This document shows positions 8,075 to 15,959 of a DNA stretch of 29,986 nucleotides, piece by piece (position 1 is the stretch's first letter; each line of letters starts with the position of its first letter). The stretch comes from CAMLQK01 sp964654135 (GTDB taxonomy: Bacteria > Patescibacteriota > Saccharimonadia > Saccharimonadales > UBA4665). The position numbers and the translations under genes were made by a program. The notes under the pieces were generated by a model. The model ran no database searches and had not been told where the DNA came from. It saw nothing but the letters and a program-made list of their open reading frames with translations. The stretch spans positions 1-29,986 of the forward strand of contig CAZZHV010000012.1 of assembly GCA_964654135.1 (NCBI GenBank), in the 5' to 3' direction.

Positions 8075-8118
8075 TCTCATGTGTACATTGTGCTTAAAAT
8101 ATCCCGAGAAATGGAAAA

Positions 8119-8167
8119 CCCCTGACGTAGAAATGATAGCCGCGAGGCTAAAAAGTCTAGTCAGGGG
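8119..8167 (-). terminator. Nested hairpin ending the leftward GC-rich unit
   Basis: CCCCTGAC (8119-8126) pairs with GTCAGGGG (8160-8167) around an inner TAGCC-GCGA-GGCTA stem. On the minus strand, TTTTCC follows, so it can terminate the GC-rich gene pair that ends at 8207. The remainder of 8075-8206 holds no gene. Confidence 0.5.
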
Positions 8168-8206
8168 GATCCCTATACAATCATCTCCGTTTCCGGTAGT
8201 GCTAGC

Positions 8207-9058
8207 TCAGCTGGCAGTGAAGAGCGCGCTGGCCATCAGCTGGTCGGTGACGGCGAACTGGCCGTGCTTGTACAGAACGAGCCGAGGATGGCTGGAGACG
8301 TCACGGTTGTAGCACAGTTCCGTGAGGAACCAGCTGTCAGCGGGCGTCTGCCAGGCAAGTTTCACTTGAGACACCGGCGACTCGATCATCGTGCGCCTTG
8401 GCGCATCGGTGTTGGCGCTCGCGCCCAGTCGTTCGGGAGCGAAGCCCACGATCTTGACCGGTTCGTCGGTGAGAAACTCGGTAAACGAGTACCAGTGCCT
8501 CCCGTGGTTCACGTCGCTGTACGACTCCTGCCACACACCTCTGCGGTATCTGGCCTGGGTGGAGAACGTGGCACCGACCGGGCTCTCTGATGTGAGGTCG
8601 GTCACGCGCACGCGGCCCTGGGAAGGACTCAGCACGTCGAGTACAGCTCGCTGGCCATGGAGGTCAGCGATGTAGCTCGTCGGCTTCGTGATACCGAGCA
8701 TCTCGAACTGGTTGAAGAAGGTGAAACCTTCGGCCATTCGAGACACTGCCGCGGTATCACGAACCACCAGTCGCTGTGACTGCTGCTGCAGATACAGTCC
8801 CTGGACGTCCTGGACCTCGACGAGTTCCTCGACGTAGAACGCCAAAGCGTCCGGGTCGCGAAGCTCCTCGATGGCATCGCCGAAGGCAGTCATGAGCGTG
8901 TCATCGCCTGCCGGCAAGTCCGGGTGGTAGCTCTTGGTAAGCGTCCGGTAGTTCGCCTCGGCGATCCTCAGGACACCTGCGAGTGTTCCGTAGGCCTGCT
9001 CATGAACGAGCACGCTCTTGGGAACACCCAGAGTGATCAGGGGATTTTCGCGCGCCAT
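8207..9058 (-). CDS. GC-rich J-domain-like protein
   Basis: This is a 283-residue protein. Its N-terminus has J-domain character: NPLITLG (5-11), then RIAEANYRTLTKSYHPD (31-47) with an intact HPD tripeptide at 45-47, then a helix ending in LRDPDALAFY. The C-terminal 200 residues are unassigned and beta-rich. It resembles the N-terminus of the protein at 14801 in the same order (NPxxxLG, RI, YR/FR-L, YH-D-P, GD). Start ATG 9058 has AAAGGAGG upstream. The open frame continues to 9502, but that part is the other frame of the upstream gene. Third codon positions are almost all G or C and the stop is TGA, unlike ordinary neighbours. It would recruit an Hsp70 if the J-domain is functional. Confidence 0.6.
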   Translation of the reverse strand: MARENPLITLGVPKSVLVHEQAYGTLAGVLRIAEANYRTLTKSYHPDLPAGDDTLMTAFGDAIEELRDPDALAFYVEELVEVQDVQGLYLQQQSQRLVVRDTAAVSRMAEGFTFFNQFEMLGITKPTSYIADLHGQRAVLDVLSPSQGRVRVTDLTSESPVGATFSTQARYRRGVWQESYSDVNHGRHWYSFTEFLTDEPVKIVGFAPERLGASANTDAPRRTMIESPVSQVKLAWQTPADSWFLTELCYNRDVSSHPRLVLYKHGQFAVTDQLMASALFTAS

Positions 9059-9078
9059 GGCGCTCAACCTCCTTTCTG

Positions 9079-9699
9079 TCAGTAGGAGTCTTCGTCGTCT
9101 GAGACCGCGTCGGGGTTCCGACCGCCGGCCCAGATGTTCTCGTCGCTGGCTTCGACTGCGAAGCTGAGGCCACCGAGCTCGTAGATACGGGCGTCGAGCA
9201 TCTCGACGGTACCGACGTCCTTGTTCGCGGCGCGCAGCCTGATGACCAGTTCGACCACCTGACGCACGTACGTCATGTTGTTGAACTGGTCGGCCTTGGG
9301 CTGGTCCTCGCCGCGCTCCTGAGCACGCTTGGCGCGAGCCTTGGCTGCGGCCAGTTCGTCCTCGCTGAGGTCCGGGTTGACCTTCTTGGCCTGGCTGCGC
9401 GTGCCCACCTCGTAGAGGTAGTCGAGCGCGAGGTACACGTCCTCGATGTCGAACTCGTCCATGAGGGACGTGAACTCCACCCGCTGGTTCACACCGTGCC
9501 ACGCCAGAGCGTCGACGAGCAGTGCGATCCGCGCCTCGGTGTTGAGCGCCGGGCGGTCCTCGACCATGCGGGCGAGAGCCATCTGGCCCTGTCGGTCCAG
9601 CGGGTACTCGGGAGAGGTGTACACCTCGATGTTCGAGATGACCTTCTCGAGCGCACCGCCGACGCGAGTGACGAGGGGGAGGGGAAGGTTTGCGGTCAT
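9079..9699 (-). CDS. GC-rich uncharacterised protein, first gene of J-protein pair
   Basis: This is a 206-residue soluble, acidic protein with no signal peptide or membrane segment. It appears largely helical, with a highly charged Ala/Lys/Glu linker at about 113-140 (SEDELAAAKARAKRAQERG) and an Asp/Glu-rich end (SDDEDSY). It lies 20 nt upstream of the J-like gene and the two are surely cotranscribed. Stop is TGA. The ribosome binding site is weak. I do not recognise the family. By position it matches the 14040 gene, which likewise precedes a J-like gene, but sequence similarity between the two first genes is not apparent by eye. Confidence 0.6.
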   Translation of the reverse strand: MTANLPLPLVTRVGGALEKVISNIEVYTSPEYPLDRQGQMALARMVEDRPALNTEARIALLVDALAWHGVNQRVEFTSLMDEFDIEDVYLALDYLYEVGTRSQAKKVNPDLSEDELAAAKARAKRAQERGEDQPKADQFNNMTYVRQVVELVIRLRAANKDVGTVEMLDARIYELGGLSFAVEASDENIWAGGRNPDAVSDDEDSY

Positions 9700-9827
9700 T
9701 GCGACTGCCTACTTTCGTGTTGGCGTTTCCTGGGGTTCTTGCTACCGGGAATTGAGATAGATTGATAGGTTAACGATCGAATGCGTACAGAGGAAATGGG
9801 GGTCTCAACTCCGCGACATCATGGGTT

Positions 9828-9833
9828 ACTATA
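9828..9833 (-). promoter_or_regulatory. -10 hexamer of the GC-rich gene pair
   Basis: Minus-strand TATAGT (overlapping an alternative TAGTAT) in AT-rich sequence. It implies a leader of about 120 nt before ATG 9699. Confidence 0.4.
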
Positions 9834-9863
9834 CTATTTTTGTGAGATAAAGTCTAATCCGTG

Positions 9864-9892
9864 TTGACATATGCTAATGGGGTGCTTATATT
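9864..9892 (+). promoter_or_regulatory. Consensus promoter of the 87-residue GC-rich gene
   Basis: TTGACA, a 17-nt spacer and TATATT, about 45 nt before GTG 9938. It is back to back with the leftward promoter near 9830. Confidence 0.75.
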
Positions 9893-9937
9893 AAACAGCA
9901 TCTTCCGTAGATCCTTCGACTGATAGGGGTAACCCGC

Positions 9938-10201
9938 GTGAAAAGTGTCGACTTCGCAACAGAGGTCGTGTCACAGGTAACGGCGACCGCCGAGATGCTG
10001 GAAGACAAGGTGGAGGACATCCTCCCCGAGTACGCCCCCAGCATCGTGGCCGTGGCCATCGATGACGGCTGCGCAGCCATCGATGTCAAGAAGGGCGAAC
10101 CGCTCTGGACACCGGCACTCGAACGCCGCATCCGTGAGCACATCGCAACCTTCACCGACCCCACCGGCACTCGCTGCAGGCTCATCGTGAACTACATCTA
10201 A
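9938..10201 (+). CDS. GC-rich 87-residue protein, function unknown
   Basis: This small acidic cytoplasmic protein shows an amphipathic helix (about 5-28), an alternating hydrophobic strand SIVAVAIDDGCAAIDV (about 35-50), a basic helix LERRIREHIATF and a final strand. Third codon positions are nearly all G or C. It starts with GTG, with AGGGG upstream inside a GGGGTAACCC element. The strong promoter, isolated position and downstream hairpins show it is its own transcription unit. I do not recognise the family. It ends with TAA. Confidence 0.6.
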   Translation: MKSVDFATEVVSQVTATAEMLEDKVEDILPEYAPSIVAVAIDDGCAAIDVKKGEPLWTPALERRIREHIATFTDPTGTRCRLIVNYI

Positions 10202-10202
10202 C

Positions 10203-10217
10203 GGTACATCATGTACC
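10203..10217 (+). repeat. Perfect palindrome directly after the 87-residue gene
   Basis: GGTACAT-C-ATGTACC starts two nt after the stop codon. It could be a binding site or part of the 3' structure of the mRNA. Confidence 0.4.
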
Positions 10218-10251
10218 TCTCACGCACTATCTAGTAGCTCGTAAACAGCAC

Positions 10252-10312
10252 ATGCGGAAGTAGCCTCCTAGGCATCATTACTCATATGAGTAGTCTAGGA
10301 GGCACGCCGCAT
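10252..10312 (+). other. Long three-tier hairpin downstream of the 87-residue GC-rich gene
   Basis: ATGCGG/CCGCAT, GCCTCCTAG/CTAGGAGGC and the inner palindrome ACTCATATGAGT nest into one long bulged stem. No T-tract follows. The rest of 10202-10486 contains a small TGACC-GTCA-GGTCA hairpin followed by CCTTTT (10337-10356, a possible weak terminator) and the next promoter, but no gene. Confidence 0.6.
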
Positions 10313-10412
10313 ACGTGGATTAGATACAAGCCTTGCTGACCGTCAGGTCACCTTTTATCAAATCTTACTATGCGGCTTTTTCATGTGTTTGGTTAGTAAC
10401 TCCTCGGATAAG

Positions 10413-10441
10413 TAGTCAAAAAATACAGATCATTGTAAAAT
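10413..10441 (+). promoter_or_regulatory. Promoter of the 249-residue GC-rich gene
   Basis: TAGTCA, a 17-nt spacer and TAAAAT. Transcription would start near 10448, ahead of the palindrome CCAGGTTAACCTGG. Confidence 0.45.
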
Positions 10442-10463
10442 AAGTTTGTCTACACCCAGACAT

Positions 10464-10477
10464 CCAGGTTAACCTGG
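10464..10477 (+). repeat. Perfect 14-bp palindrome in the leader of the GC-rich gene
   Basis: CCAGGTTAACCTGG lies in the leader 10 nt before GTG 10487. It may be an operator or a leader hairpin affecting ribosome access. CCAGGT and ACCTGG arms recur in the terminator at 11343. Confidence 0.45.
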
Positions 10478-10486
10478 AACAATCGA

Positions 10487-11236
10487 GTGATCGGAACACT
10501 GCCCATGGACCGTCCCCTGAGCATCAGCGCTCTCGGACACAAGCTCAACGCCCTGGCACCGCAGGCCCTCAACCTCAGCGACTTCTACTACGACGCGAGG
10601 ATCGCCATCGGCCCCAACGCCGCCGACAAGGACATCGCACAGGTGGTGGTCGACCTGCCGCGCAGCCTCACGGCCGCACTTGGCGGACCGAACCGACAGT
10701 TCACCTGCAGGTTCCAGAGCGACGAGCTCGGACGAGCGCTCGTGGTACGAGGCAAGATGCCTGCTGGCACGCGCTACGAACCGGGTATGGACTACCTGGA
10801 TGAGTACCTCGACCGCGACGTCTTCGCACTACTGGAGCGACTCATCACCCCGAAGTACCAGGGTGCCGTCTACGGCCAAGTGGAGGCATGCAAGACGCCC
10901 GGCGGATTCATCGCCCTCCAACTCGTCCGCACCTGCGGCAGGTGGCGTATCGGACTCACCGATTTGCAGACGAAGTTCGAGCACATCTCGTACGCTTCGA
11001 TCGAGCCCGGCGGCGTCCTGCACTTCGTGATCGACGGTGACACGCCCAACGAGCGCATCCTGGAGATCTGCGCCGAAGTCGCCGAGTACCTCGACCTGTA
11101 CTTCCCGGGACACATCTACGTGGTGGACTCCACCAAGAAGTATGCGGGCTACATGCTCGATGGGCTCGGTGCTCGCGGCAACTACCGCATGTGGATCGAC
11201 TTCGAGGCCAAGCAAGCCGCGGAAGCCAAGATGTAG
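10487..11236 (+). CDS. GC-rich uncharacterised protein (249 residues)
   Basis: This soluble protein has no signal peptide or membrane segment. Mixed alpha/beta character is suggested by strands such as GGFIALQLVR and GGVLHFVIDG, and the C-terminal part contains EYLDLYFPGHIYVVDS. No catalytic motif is recognised. Translation may begin at GTG 10487 or at ATG 10505 in the same frame, and neither has a strong ribosome binding site. Third codon positions are strongly G/C. The stop is TAG. It is a single-gene unit with its own promoter and a long imperfect 3' hairpin, and it converges with the glycosyltransferase-like gene. Confidence 0.6.
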   Translation: MIGTLPMDRPLSISALGHKLNALAPQALNLSDFYYDARIAIGPNAADKDIAQVVVDLPRSLTAALGGPNRQFTCRFQSDELGRALVVRGKMPAGTRYEPGMDYLDEYLDRDVFALLERLITPKYQGAVYGQVEACKTPGGFIALQLVRTCGRWRIGLTDLQTKFEHISYASIEPGGVLHFVIDGDTPNERILEICAEVAEYLDLYFPGHIYVVDSTKKYAGYMLDGLGARGNYRMWIDFEAKQAAEAKM

Positions 11237-11251
11237 GTTCTCACTCGAAGG

Positions 11252-11326
11252 GTGATCTGATCCGTCTGTCGGTATTCTGATCGCGCAAAACGCGCATCAC
11301 TACCGGCAGGCGGACAGACACATCAC
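11252..11326 (+). other. Long imperfect hairpin downstream of the GC-rich gene
   Basis: A 14-bp stem (11261-11274 with 11301-11314, two G-U pairs) is flanked by GTGAT/ATCAC and capped by a GATCGCG-CAAAA-CGCG loop region. No T-tract follows directly. Its shape matches those behind the other GC-rich genes. Confidence 0.6.
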
Positions 11327-11342
11327 ACATGTATAAAAAGAC

Positions 11343-11374
11343 ACCCAGGTAGCAATTTACCTGGGTTTTATTTT
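11343..11374. terminator. Bidirectional terminator between convergent genes
   Basis: ACCCAGGTA pairs with TACCTGGGT. TTTTATTTT follows on the plus strand and GTCTTTTTAT on the minus strand. It serves the GC-rich gene and the glycosyltransferase-like gene. Confidence 0.8.
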
Positions 11375-12578
11375 AGGCTCGAACAAATCCATCCATGATT
11401 GATAGATTTTTGAGCCCTAAGTTAAACCTGGCATCCGCCACTTGCAAGGTGCGTCCGATGTGACTGTCTACTATACTGCGTGCCTCAGAATATGGTTGGT
11501 CTGGGTTTTGTTGCCTGAGCGCTTTGACCCGTTCGTCGCGAGTAGCACCACATATATCACTTAGGATGGACCCGATAAATCGATTAGCATGTAGCGTGTT
11601 GACGTCTTCGTTTGGCATAGCAAAATTTCCCTGACGATACCCATCCTGCATAGTAAACTGGCCTTTCTCCCAAAATTCATATGACAGTTTGCCTTCACGA
11701 ATCTTTTCGACGGGTCGTCTCGGATAGCTAACAGCAATAGCTCCGGGCACTTGTCGCGGCATGGGAGCAACAAAGTCGTCTCCCATAGCAGCTTCAGCCC
11801 TCGATCGCATCTCGTGTGTCTCAAAAATAGAGTCGGCCGCCGAAAAGCTATCGGCAGCCAGAAGCGTTCGGGCTGTATACATGACATGACAGTCATAGGA
11901 AGCTGTGTAACTTATACTTTGATTAAGATTGAGCATGTTAATACAGCGGTCGATATTTGGAAATTCGCCGCCCGTCGTAAGGTACCGTTTGCAGGCTGCG
12001 GACCAAGAGTAACCTTGATCGAGCCTGTCTTGCAACCGCCCGAAACTCAATGGCGAAAAGCGCCACGTATCAACGTCCGAAATAAACAGACCTGTGGTTT
12101 CTGGAATCGCTTTGCCATTATATTGCCCTTGGATATGAGCGAGCGCCACTCCAGCCAGGTCGCGACGTATCCTGCCAATCGTCGTCTCTGGCGGATACGC
12201 AACCTCGAAGAAACTCAGTGGCAGCTGTCTACCTTGCGTGCTTTCCTTAAATTCATGAACAACTTCAAGATTTTCTTTTACACGGTTGGCATATGTCGCA
12301 TCTTCCACCTCAGGATAATTTAGGGAAAGTACAAGTGAAAACGGCCGTGTCGTTGACACATTACGTTGCTTTACGTATTCCTGTAAATTTCTGTGTAAAT
12401 ATTCTGGCGGCTCCTGGGCAGCAGCCACTGGAACCATTGACACGGTTCGCGGCGTTATTTCGTGAAAAGCATCGTTGCCATTCCAAGAAGTCAGTTCTAC
12501 AAGAGGCGTAAAGGCTTCCTCATTTTCATCAAGATGGTGCTTTATGCACTCTGCGACTGGGGCTTTAGGTTCGTACAC
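11373..12578 (-). CDS. Putative GT-A-fold glycosyltransferase-like protein
   Basis: This is a 401-residue soluble protein. The middle shows a pattern like nucleotide-sugar transferases: an early strand VSMVPVAAAQEPPE, then PFSLVLSLNYPE (about 79-90), an Arg-rich helix after a TTIGRIRRDL segment, and TGLFISDVDTW (about 162-172) whose DVD could be the metal-binding DxD. The C-terminal third is unassigned. The family is not certain. It starts with GTG 12578, with AGGA in the preceding gene's stop region, 9 nt after that stop, so the two are translationally linked. It is convergent with the GC-rich gene. Confidence 0.5.
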   Translation of the reverse strand: MYEPKAPVAECIKHHLDENEEAFTPLVELTSWNGNDAFHEITPRTVSMVPVAAAQEPPEYLHRNLQEYVKQRNVSTTRPFSLVLSLNYPEVEDATYANRVKENLEVVHEFKESTQGRQLPLSFFEVAYPPETTIGRIRRDLAGVALAHIQGQYNGKAIPETTGLFISDVDTWRFSPLSFGRLQDRLDQGYSWSAACKRYLTTGGEFPNIDRCINMLNLNQSISYTASYDCHVMYTARTLLAADSFSAADSIFETHEMRSRAEAAMGDDFVAPMPRQVPGAIAVSYPRRPVEKIREGKLSYEFWEKGQFTMQDGYRQGNFAMPNEDVNTLHANRFIGSILSDICGATRDERVKALRQQNPDQPYSEARSIVDSHIGRTLQVADARFNLGLKNLSIMDGFVRA

Positions 12579-12587
12579 ACCAAAGTC

Positions 12588-13925
12588 CTACCATTCCTCG
12601 CGTTCGTCATCATCAAGTAAGGCTACATCTTCACCAAGCAAAGCTTTTTCGCCAATTTTAGGAATAATACTTGGAACGAGGGCTTGCTCAACAATGTCTA
12701 CGCACTTCTGGTCGAGTGCGCGTTGCGCTATATCGGCCTCAGGGTGCAATAGTTCAAGCATGTAGCCAAATGTTGCCGCAACGCCAGAAGCATTCGTTAG
12801 ATCAATTTCATCTTCTTCAAGGCCCAAGCCATGCGCAACACCGGTAAGCATTTCATGCATGGCTTCGCGGTTGAGTTTAGGGACATCTACTACGCCAATT
12901 TTGAGCCGTACCTTATTTAGCTGCTTGGCAACCTCCTCGGGCAACGATTCTTCACGCAAACGTACCATCATAAAGTTAGTTGCAAAAGTAGCTCGTTCTA
13001 CACCAACAATATTCTTAGGGCCCTTATTTCGCTTGTCATCCTCCAGATATTCGTGCATGCGCTCAACAGCAGAAGCGTAACGATATACAGGCGCAAATCC
13101 GAGAACACGCTGTTTAATATGAGGACTTGTTATAACATCCTGGTCGAGTGCTGCCTGCAAAACGTTAAGGGCCTCTCGTGGGTTTAGGCCGTCAGGATCC
13201 GACCCTAATTGTTTGTCGGCAACTGCCCGCAACAGGCGAGACACCAGAAAGCCTTGTGTCGACTTAGGTACATCTTGTCCAAAATCTTGAGCTTCACGAA
13301 GGAGCGAAAAAAGTTTATCAACGTTTTCGGTCATATTACCTATTTTGAGGGAAGCAAAGTCGCGATAGGTGAAGTCGCTAGTAAATGTATTAACAGCGTT
13401 AGCAATGTATGGCCCGACCATAGTGATACCAGTACGACCCTTGAGGGAACCCAATAAGTACCTGCAATCGTCCAAAGTCCTCACATGCTCAACAAGTTCC
13501 TTAGTCACGCCACCAATCGTTAACTGATGGTAGCCATAGTTACGAGCAAGTGCATCATGGTTAGGCACAATTGGCTCTCCACGACGCTGAGCAGCAGTTT
13601 CGGCCCAAATAAAGTCATACGATTCTGCACCGTGCTGATCACGATGCGTAACCTCAAATTGTGCCTGATAAAATTCGCCGTATAGTTCTTGCTTGCGCGC
13701 GCCAGTTGGTCGAATAATCAGATTGGTGAGCGATGCCATATGACCAGGATCCTGCCGGTCCCACACCACATTAAAGTAGCGGGGATTAGTCGGTCGATTG
13801 GGTGATTCATCTAGCATTGCCAACAATGACGAAGTACTCATTTCAAACGCTGTGGGCTGACGTTCTTCGAGCTCTTCAAATATTTCGGGCTCAACCGGCA
13901 CTGGTGGATGTTGTTCCATACTCAT
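12588..13925 (-). CDS. Uncharacterised protein, first gene of two-gene operon
   Basis: This is a soluble protein of about 445 residues with no signal peptide, membrane helix or known motif. The first 30 residues are acidic and Pro-rich, the middle carries YDFIWAETAAQRRGEP and repeated helical segments, and the C-terminus is very acidic (LLDDDEREEW). ATGs occur at 13931, 13925 and 13919. A minus-strand TATTAT (13934-13939) ends 8 nt before 13925, favouring that codon as a leaderless start. The open frame continues upstream to 14066, but that part spans the promoter. It is cotranscribed with the glycosyltransferase-like gene and divergent from the 14040 operon. Confidence 0.6.
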   Translation of the reverse strand: MSMEQHPPVPVEPEIFEELEERQPTAFEMSTSSLLAMLDESPNRPTNPRYFNVVWDRQDPGHMASLTNLIIRPTGARKQELYGEFYQAQFEVTHRDQHGAESYDFIWAETAAQRRGEPIVPNHDALARNYGYHQLTIGGVTKELVEHVRTLDDCRYLLGSLKGRTGITMVGPYIANAVNTFTSDFTYRDFASLKIGNMTENVDKLFSLLREAQDFGQDVPKSTQGFLVSRLLRAVADKQLGSDPDGLNPREALNVLQAALDQDVITSPHIKQRVLGFAPVYRYASAVERMHEYLEDDKRNKGPKNIVGVERATFATNFMMVRLREESLPEEVAKQLNKVRLKIGVVDVPKLNREAMHEMLTGVAHGLGLEEDEIDLTNASGVAATFGYMLELLHPEADIAQRALDQKCVDIVEQALVPSIIPKIGEKALLGEDVALLDDDEREEW

Positions 13926-13933
13926 TTTCATAG

Positions 13934-14007
13934 ATAATACAATATATTTGAAATAAAGGGTAACTTTACATGGAGAATTTGACTGTTGTGCAAAAATATA
14001 TAAAATG
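13934..14007. promoter_or_regulatory. Divergent promoters of the 11373-15952 block
   Basis: The minus strand has TATTAT at 13934-13939 for the leftward operon. The plus strand has TTGACT (13979-13984), a 16-nt spacer and TAAAAT (14001-14006) for the rightward operon, giving a leader of about 27 nt with GAGGAA. Confidence 0.5.
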
Positions 14008-14039
14008 AAGCAATAAACTGCCATATTAGTGAGGAACAC

Positions 14040-14801
14040 ATGAGTCAAGAATACCGCCCGCTCCACGAAGAAGCCGAAGAACCTTTAATAGATTTTCCGC
14101 GTGAAATAAATGAGGACCGACTGCCTACGCCAACCGCAGCCGAACTCGAACTCGTGCGCCGACGTGAGCTTGCAGTCCAGGCTACCGATGCAATTGCAGA
14201 AGTTCTCGATGAACAAGTAACAGTGCCTGAGCTAATGCGTCAGGCAGACTCACCCGAAGCCACCCCTGGTCGTTTGCGTGCCCGCCGTGCATTGCGCTGT
14301 GTATTCGACATTGGCGTTGAAGATTCTCCAGTCGTTGCTGCTGTTGGCGAAACCAATCTGTATCACTATGTTGAAGGCGTACTACAATATGGCTCAAACC
14401 GTAACACGTACCTTGGCCTTATGGACGCCTTTAGCCTAACCGCCGAGCAAGCAACTGGCTTGTATGCACTTCGCGAGCTCATCGCTGACGAGACCGATGG
14501 CAACCGCATTGGCTTTCCAACACTACAGCGTGCGCTCAGGGAAGTTGGTCTCTCTATGCAGCAGGCAGCCAATGATCCAGACAGTACCGTAACCGCCTTT
14601 ATGGATGCCGGCCTTTTTGTTAACTATAACGGTAGTCGTATTTACGACCACCCTGTTTTTTCCGTAGAGCTTTCTAACTTGGACAAAACGCCAGGCTCTC
14701 ATAGGGACAACATTAAAGATAGCGCAGTCCAGTTTGCCTGGATTCGCGACTATGTCGAAGATCTTGGTATCAACCTGAATGAGGACAAAGAGGTAGAGTA
14801 G
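14040..14801 (+). CDS. Uncharacterised protein, first gene of second J-protein pair
   Basis: This is a 253-residue soluble, acidic, mostly helical protein. It has a highly charged N-terminal 60 residues, a helical core, and an acidic tail (NLNEDKEVE). No known motif is seen. The start has GAGGAACAC before the ATG. The stop and the following GTG start share one base (TAGTG), so translation of the J-like gene is coupled to this one. By position it is the counterpart of the GC-rich gene at 9079. Clear similarity between the two is not visible by eye. Confidence 0.6.
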   Translation: MSQEYRPLHEEAEEPLIDFPREINEDRLPTPTAAELELVRRRELAVQATDAIAEVLDEQVTVPELMRQADSPEATPGRLRARRALRCVFDIGVEDSPVVAAVGETNLYHYVEGVLQYGSNRNTYLGLMDAFSLTAEQATGLYALRELIADETDGNRIGFPTLQRALREVGLSMQQAANDPDSTVTAFMDAGLFVNYNGSRIYDHPVFSVELSNLDKTPGSHRDNIKDSAVQFAWIRDYVEDLGINLNEDKEVE

Positions 14802-15952
14802 TGCCGCCACGAAGACGACAACTATTTGAAGACCTGGGCCTCATGGAGGAAACTCCAGAGACCAATCCTTATGAGTCGCTTGGTCTTGATGCAAACTTTG
14901 TCGATGAGCTCCTCAAAGAGGACGTCGAAGGTGATGCCGTGCGCATTATTGCGGGTGGCATGTTCCGCATACTATCGCGTCGCTATCACTCCGATGTGCC
15001 CGAGACAGGTGATGCAACACGTTTTCAGGAAATCAAGAGCGCCAGCACTCGCATTGATGATGCGACTCCAGGCCAACTAAGGCGTTGGACTAAGGTTGAA
15101 CGCGTAGCGTCTAGCATTCAGCTTGGCAAAATACGCGACCAGGCCAATGAGCGCGTCAACAAGGTAAGCGAACTCGTCCAGCTCAATATGGAGCTCGGCA
15201 GTAGTCCACGCCATTTCTCTCAGCTCCGCTGGGCGCAAGGTGTATTACTGCACCAAAATCGTTCGACACTTCTGGCTCGCGCCGACAGCCAAGGCCTTGA
15301 AATAACACGTGGCGACCGTCAATCCGCCCATTCTACCACCTCATTCCAGGGCTTTATGAAGAGGAATAGATTCTTTGGTCTCGAACCAGGCATGCGTTAC
15401 GCGGCCTTTATAGATGAAACTGGGCGCACCACGCTTCTCGAAAGCGACTTAGCTTACCTAATGGATATTTCCGACCCTGTAGACAAATTCCGTAACCGCA
15501 AACGAAAAGAGACCGAAAAAGAGGCCGATGAGCTTTGGGCTCAGTCAAGCGAGCCGTTACTACTCACGTCTCGAATACCCGGTTTCGGTGAAGAGGACGA
15601 GCAAACTCCAGATCAGATGGTCATCTTCCGTGATACTATCCGTAACATTCCGACAAAGTGGCACGTCGATATGAATGTCAGCGGCTCCATATCCAATCCT
15701 AATTTTTTCCGTCGCATTCGTCACCGCAATACCATCGGGGCAGCTGCTCTTAGTGGCAGCGCAAATACTCAGGCTAGCCACTTTAACGTTATTCCAACAA
15801 GTGTCGAAGAAATGGCCGAGCAGGATGCCGGTTATTCGCCCCTGGTTGACCCAGGTACGTCGCTTGTGCTTTTTGACCCTATTAACCGCGCGCCAGTTGC
15901 AACCGATACCCGCATTTTGGGTATGATTGGCAACGGCCCACAGTACGCTTAG
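14801..15952 (+). CDS. J-domain-like protein with HSD in place of HPD
   Basis: This is a 383-residue protein. The N-terminal 85 residues resemble a J-domain: NPYESLG (22-28), then RIIAGGMFRILSRRYHSD (48-65), then GDATRFQEIKSAS. The HPD tripeptide is HSD at 63-65, a change expected to weaken Hsp70 stimulation. A Lys/Glu-rich helix lies around 235-252, and the C-terminal part is unassigned. It resembles the GC-rich protein at 8207-9058 in its first 70 residues. Start GTG 14801 overlaps the preceding stop, with GAGG upstream. It converges with the DUF1697 gene. Confidence 0.6.
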   Translation: MPPRRRQLFEDLGLMEETPETNPYESLGLDANFVDELLKEDVEGDAVRIIAGGMFRILSRRYHSDVPETGDATRFQEIKSASTRIDDATPGQLRRWTKVERVASSIQLGKIRDQANERVNKVSELVQLNMELGSSPRHFSQLRWAQGVLLHQNRSTLLARADSQGLEITRGDRQSAHSTTSFQGFMKRNRFFGLEPGMRYAAFIDETGRTTLLESDLAYLMDISDPVDKFRNRKRKETEKEADELWAQSSEPLLLTSRIPGFGEEDEQTPDQMVIFRDTIRNIPTKWHVDMNVSGSISNPNFFRRIRHRNTIGAAALSGSANTQASHFNVIPTSVEEMAEQDAGYSPLVDPGTSLVLFDPINRAPVATDTRILGMIGNGPQYA

Positions 15953-15959
15953 TTGGCGA

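Noticed and set aside
8200..8222. TAGCTCAGCTGGCAG, which resembles a tRNA D-arm and could mark a tRNA attachment site
   Set aside because: It overlaps the C-terminal codons and stop of the J-like gene, and no acceptor, anticodon or T-arm follows.
9059..9502. N-terminal extension of the J-like protein frame
   Set aside because: The extension is Arg/Gly-rich low-quality sequence antiparallel in phase to the real 9079-9699 gene. A ribosome binding site supports ATG 9058.
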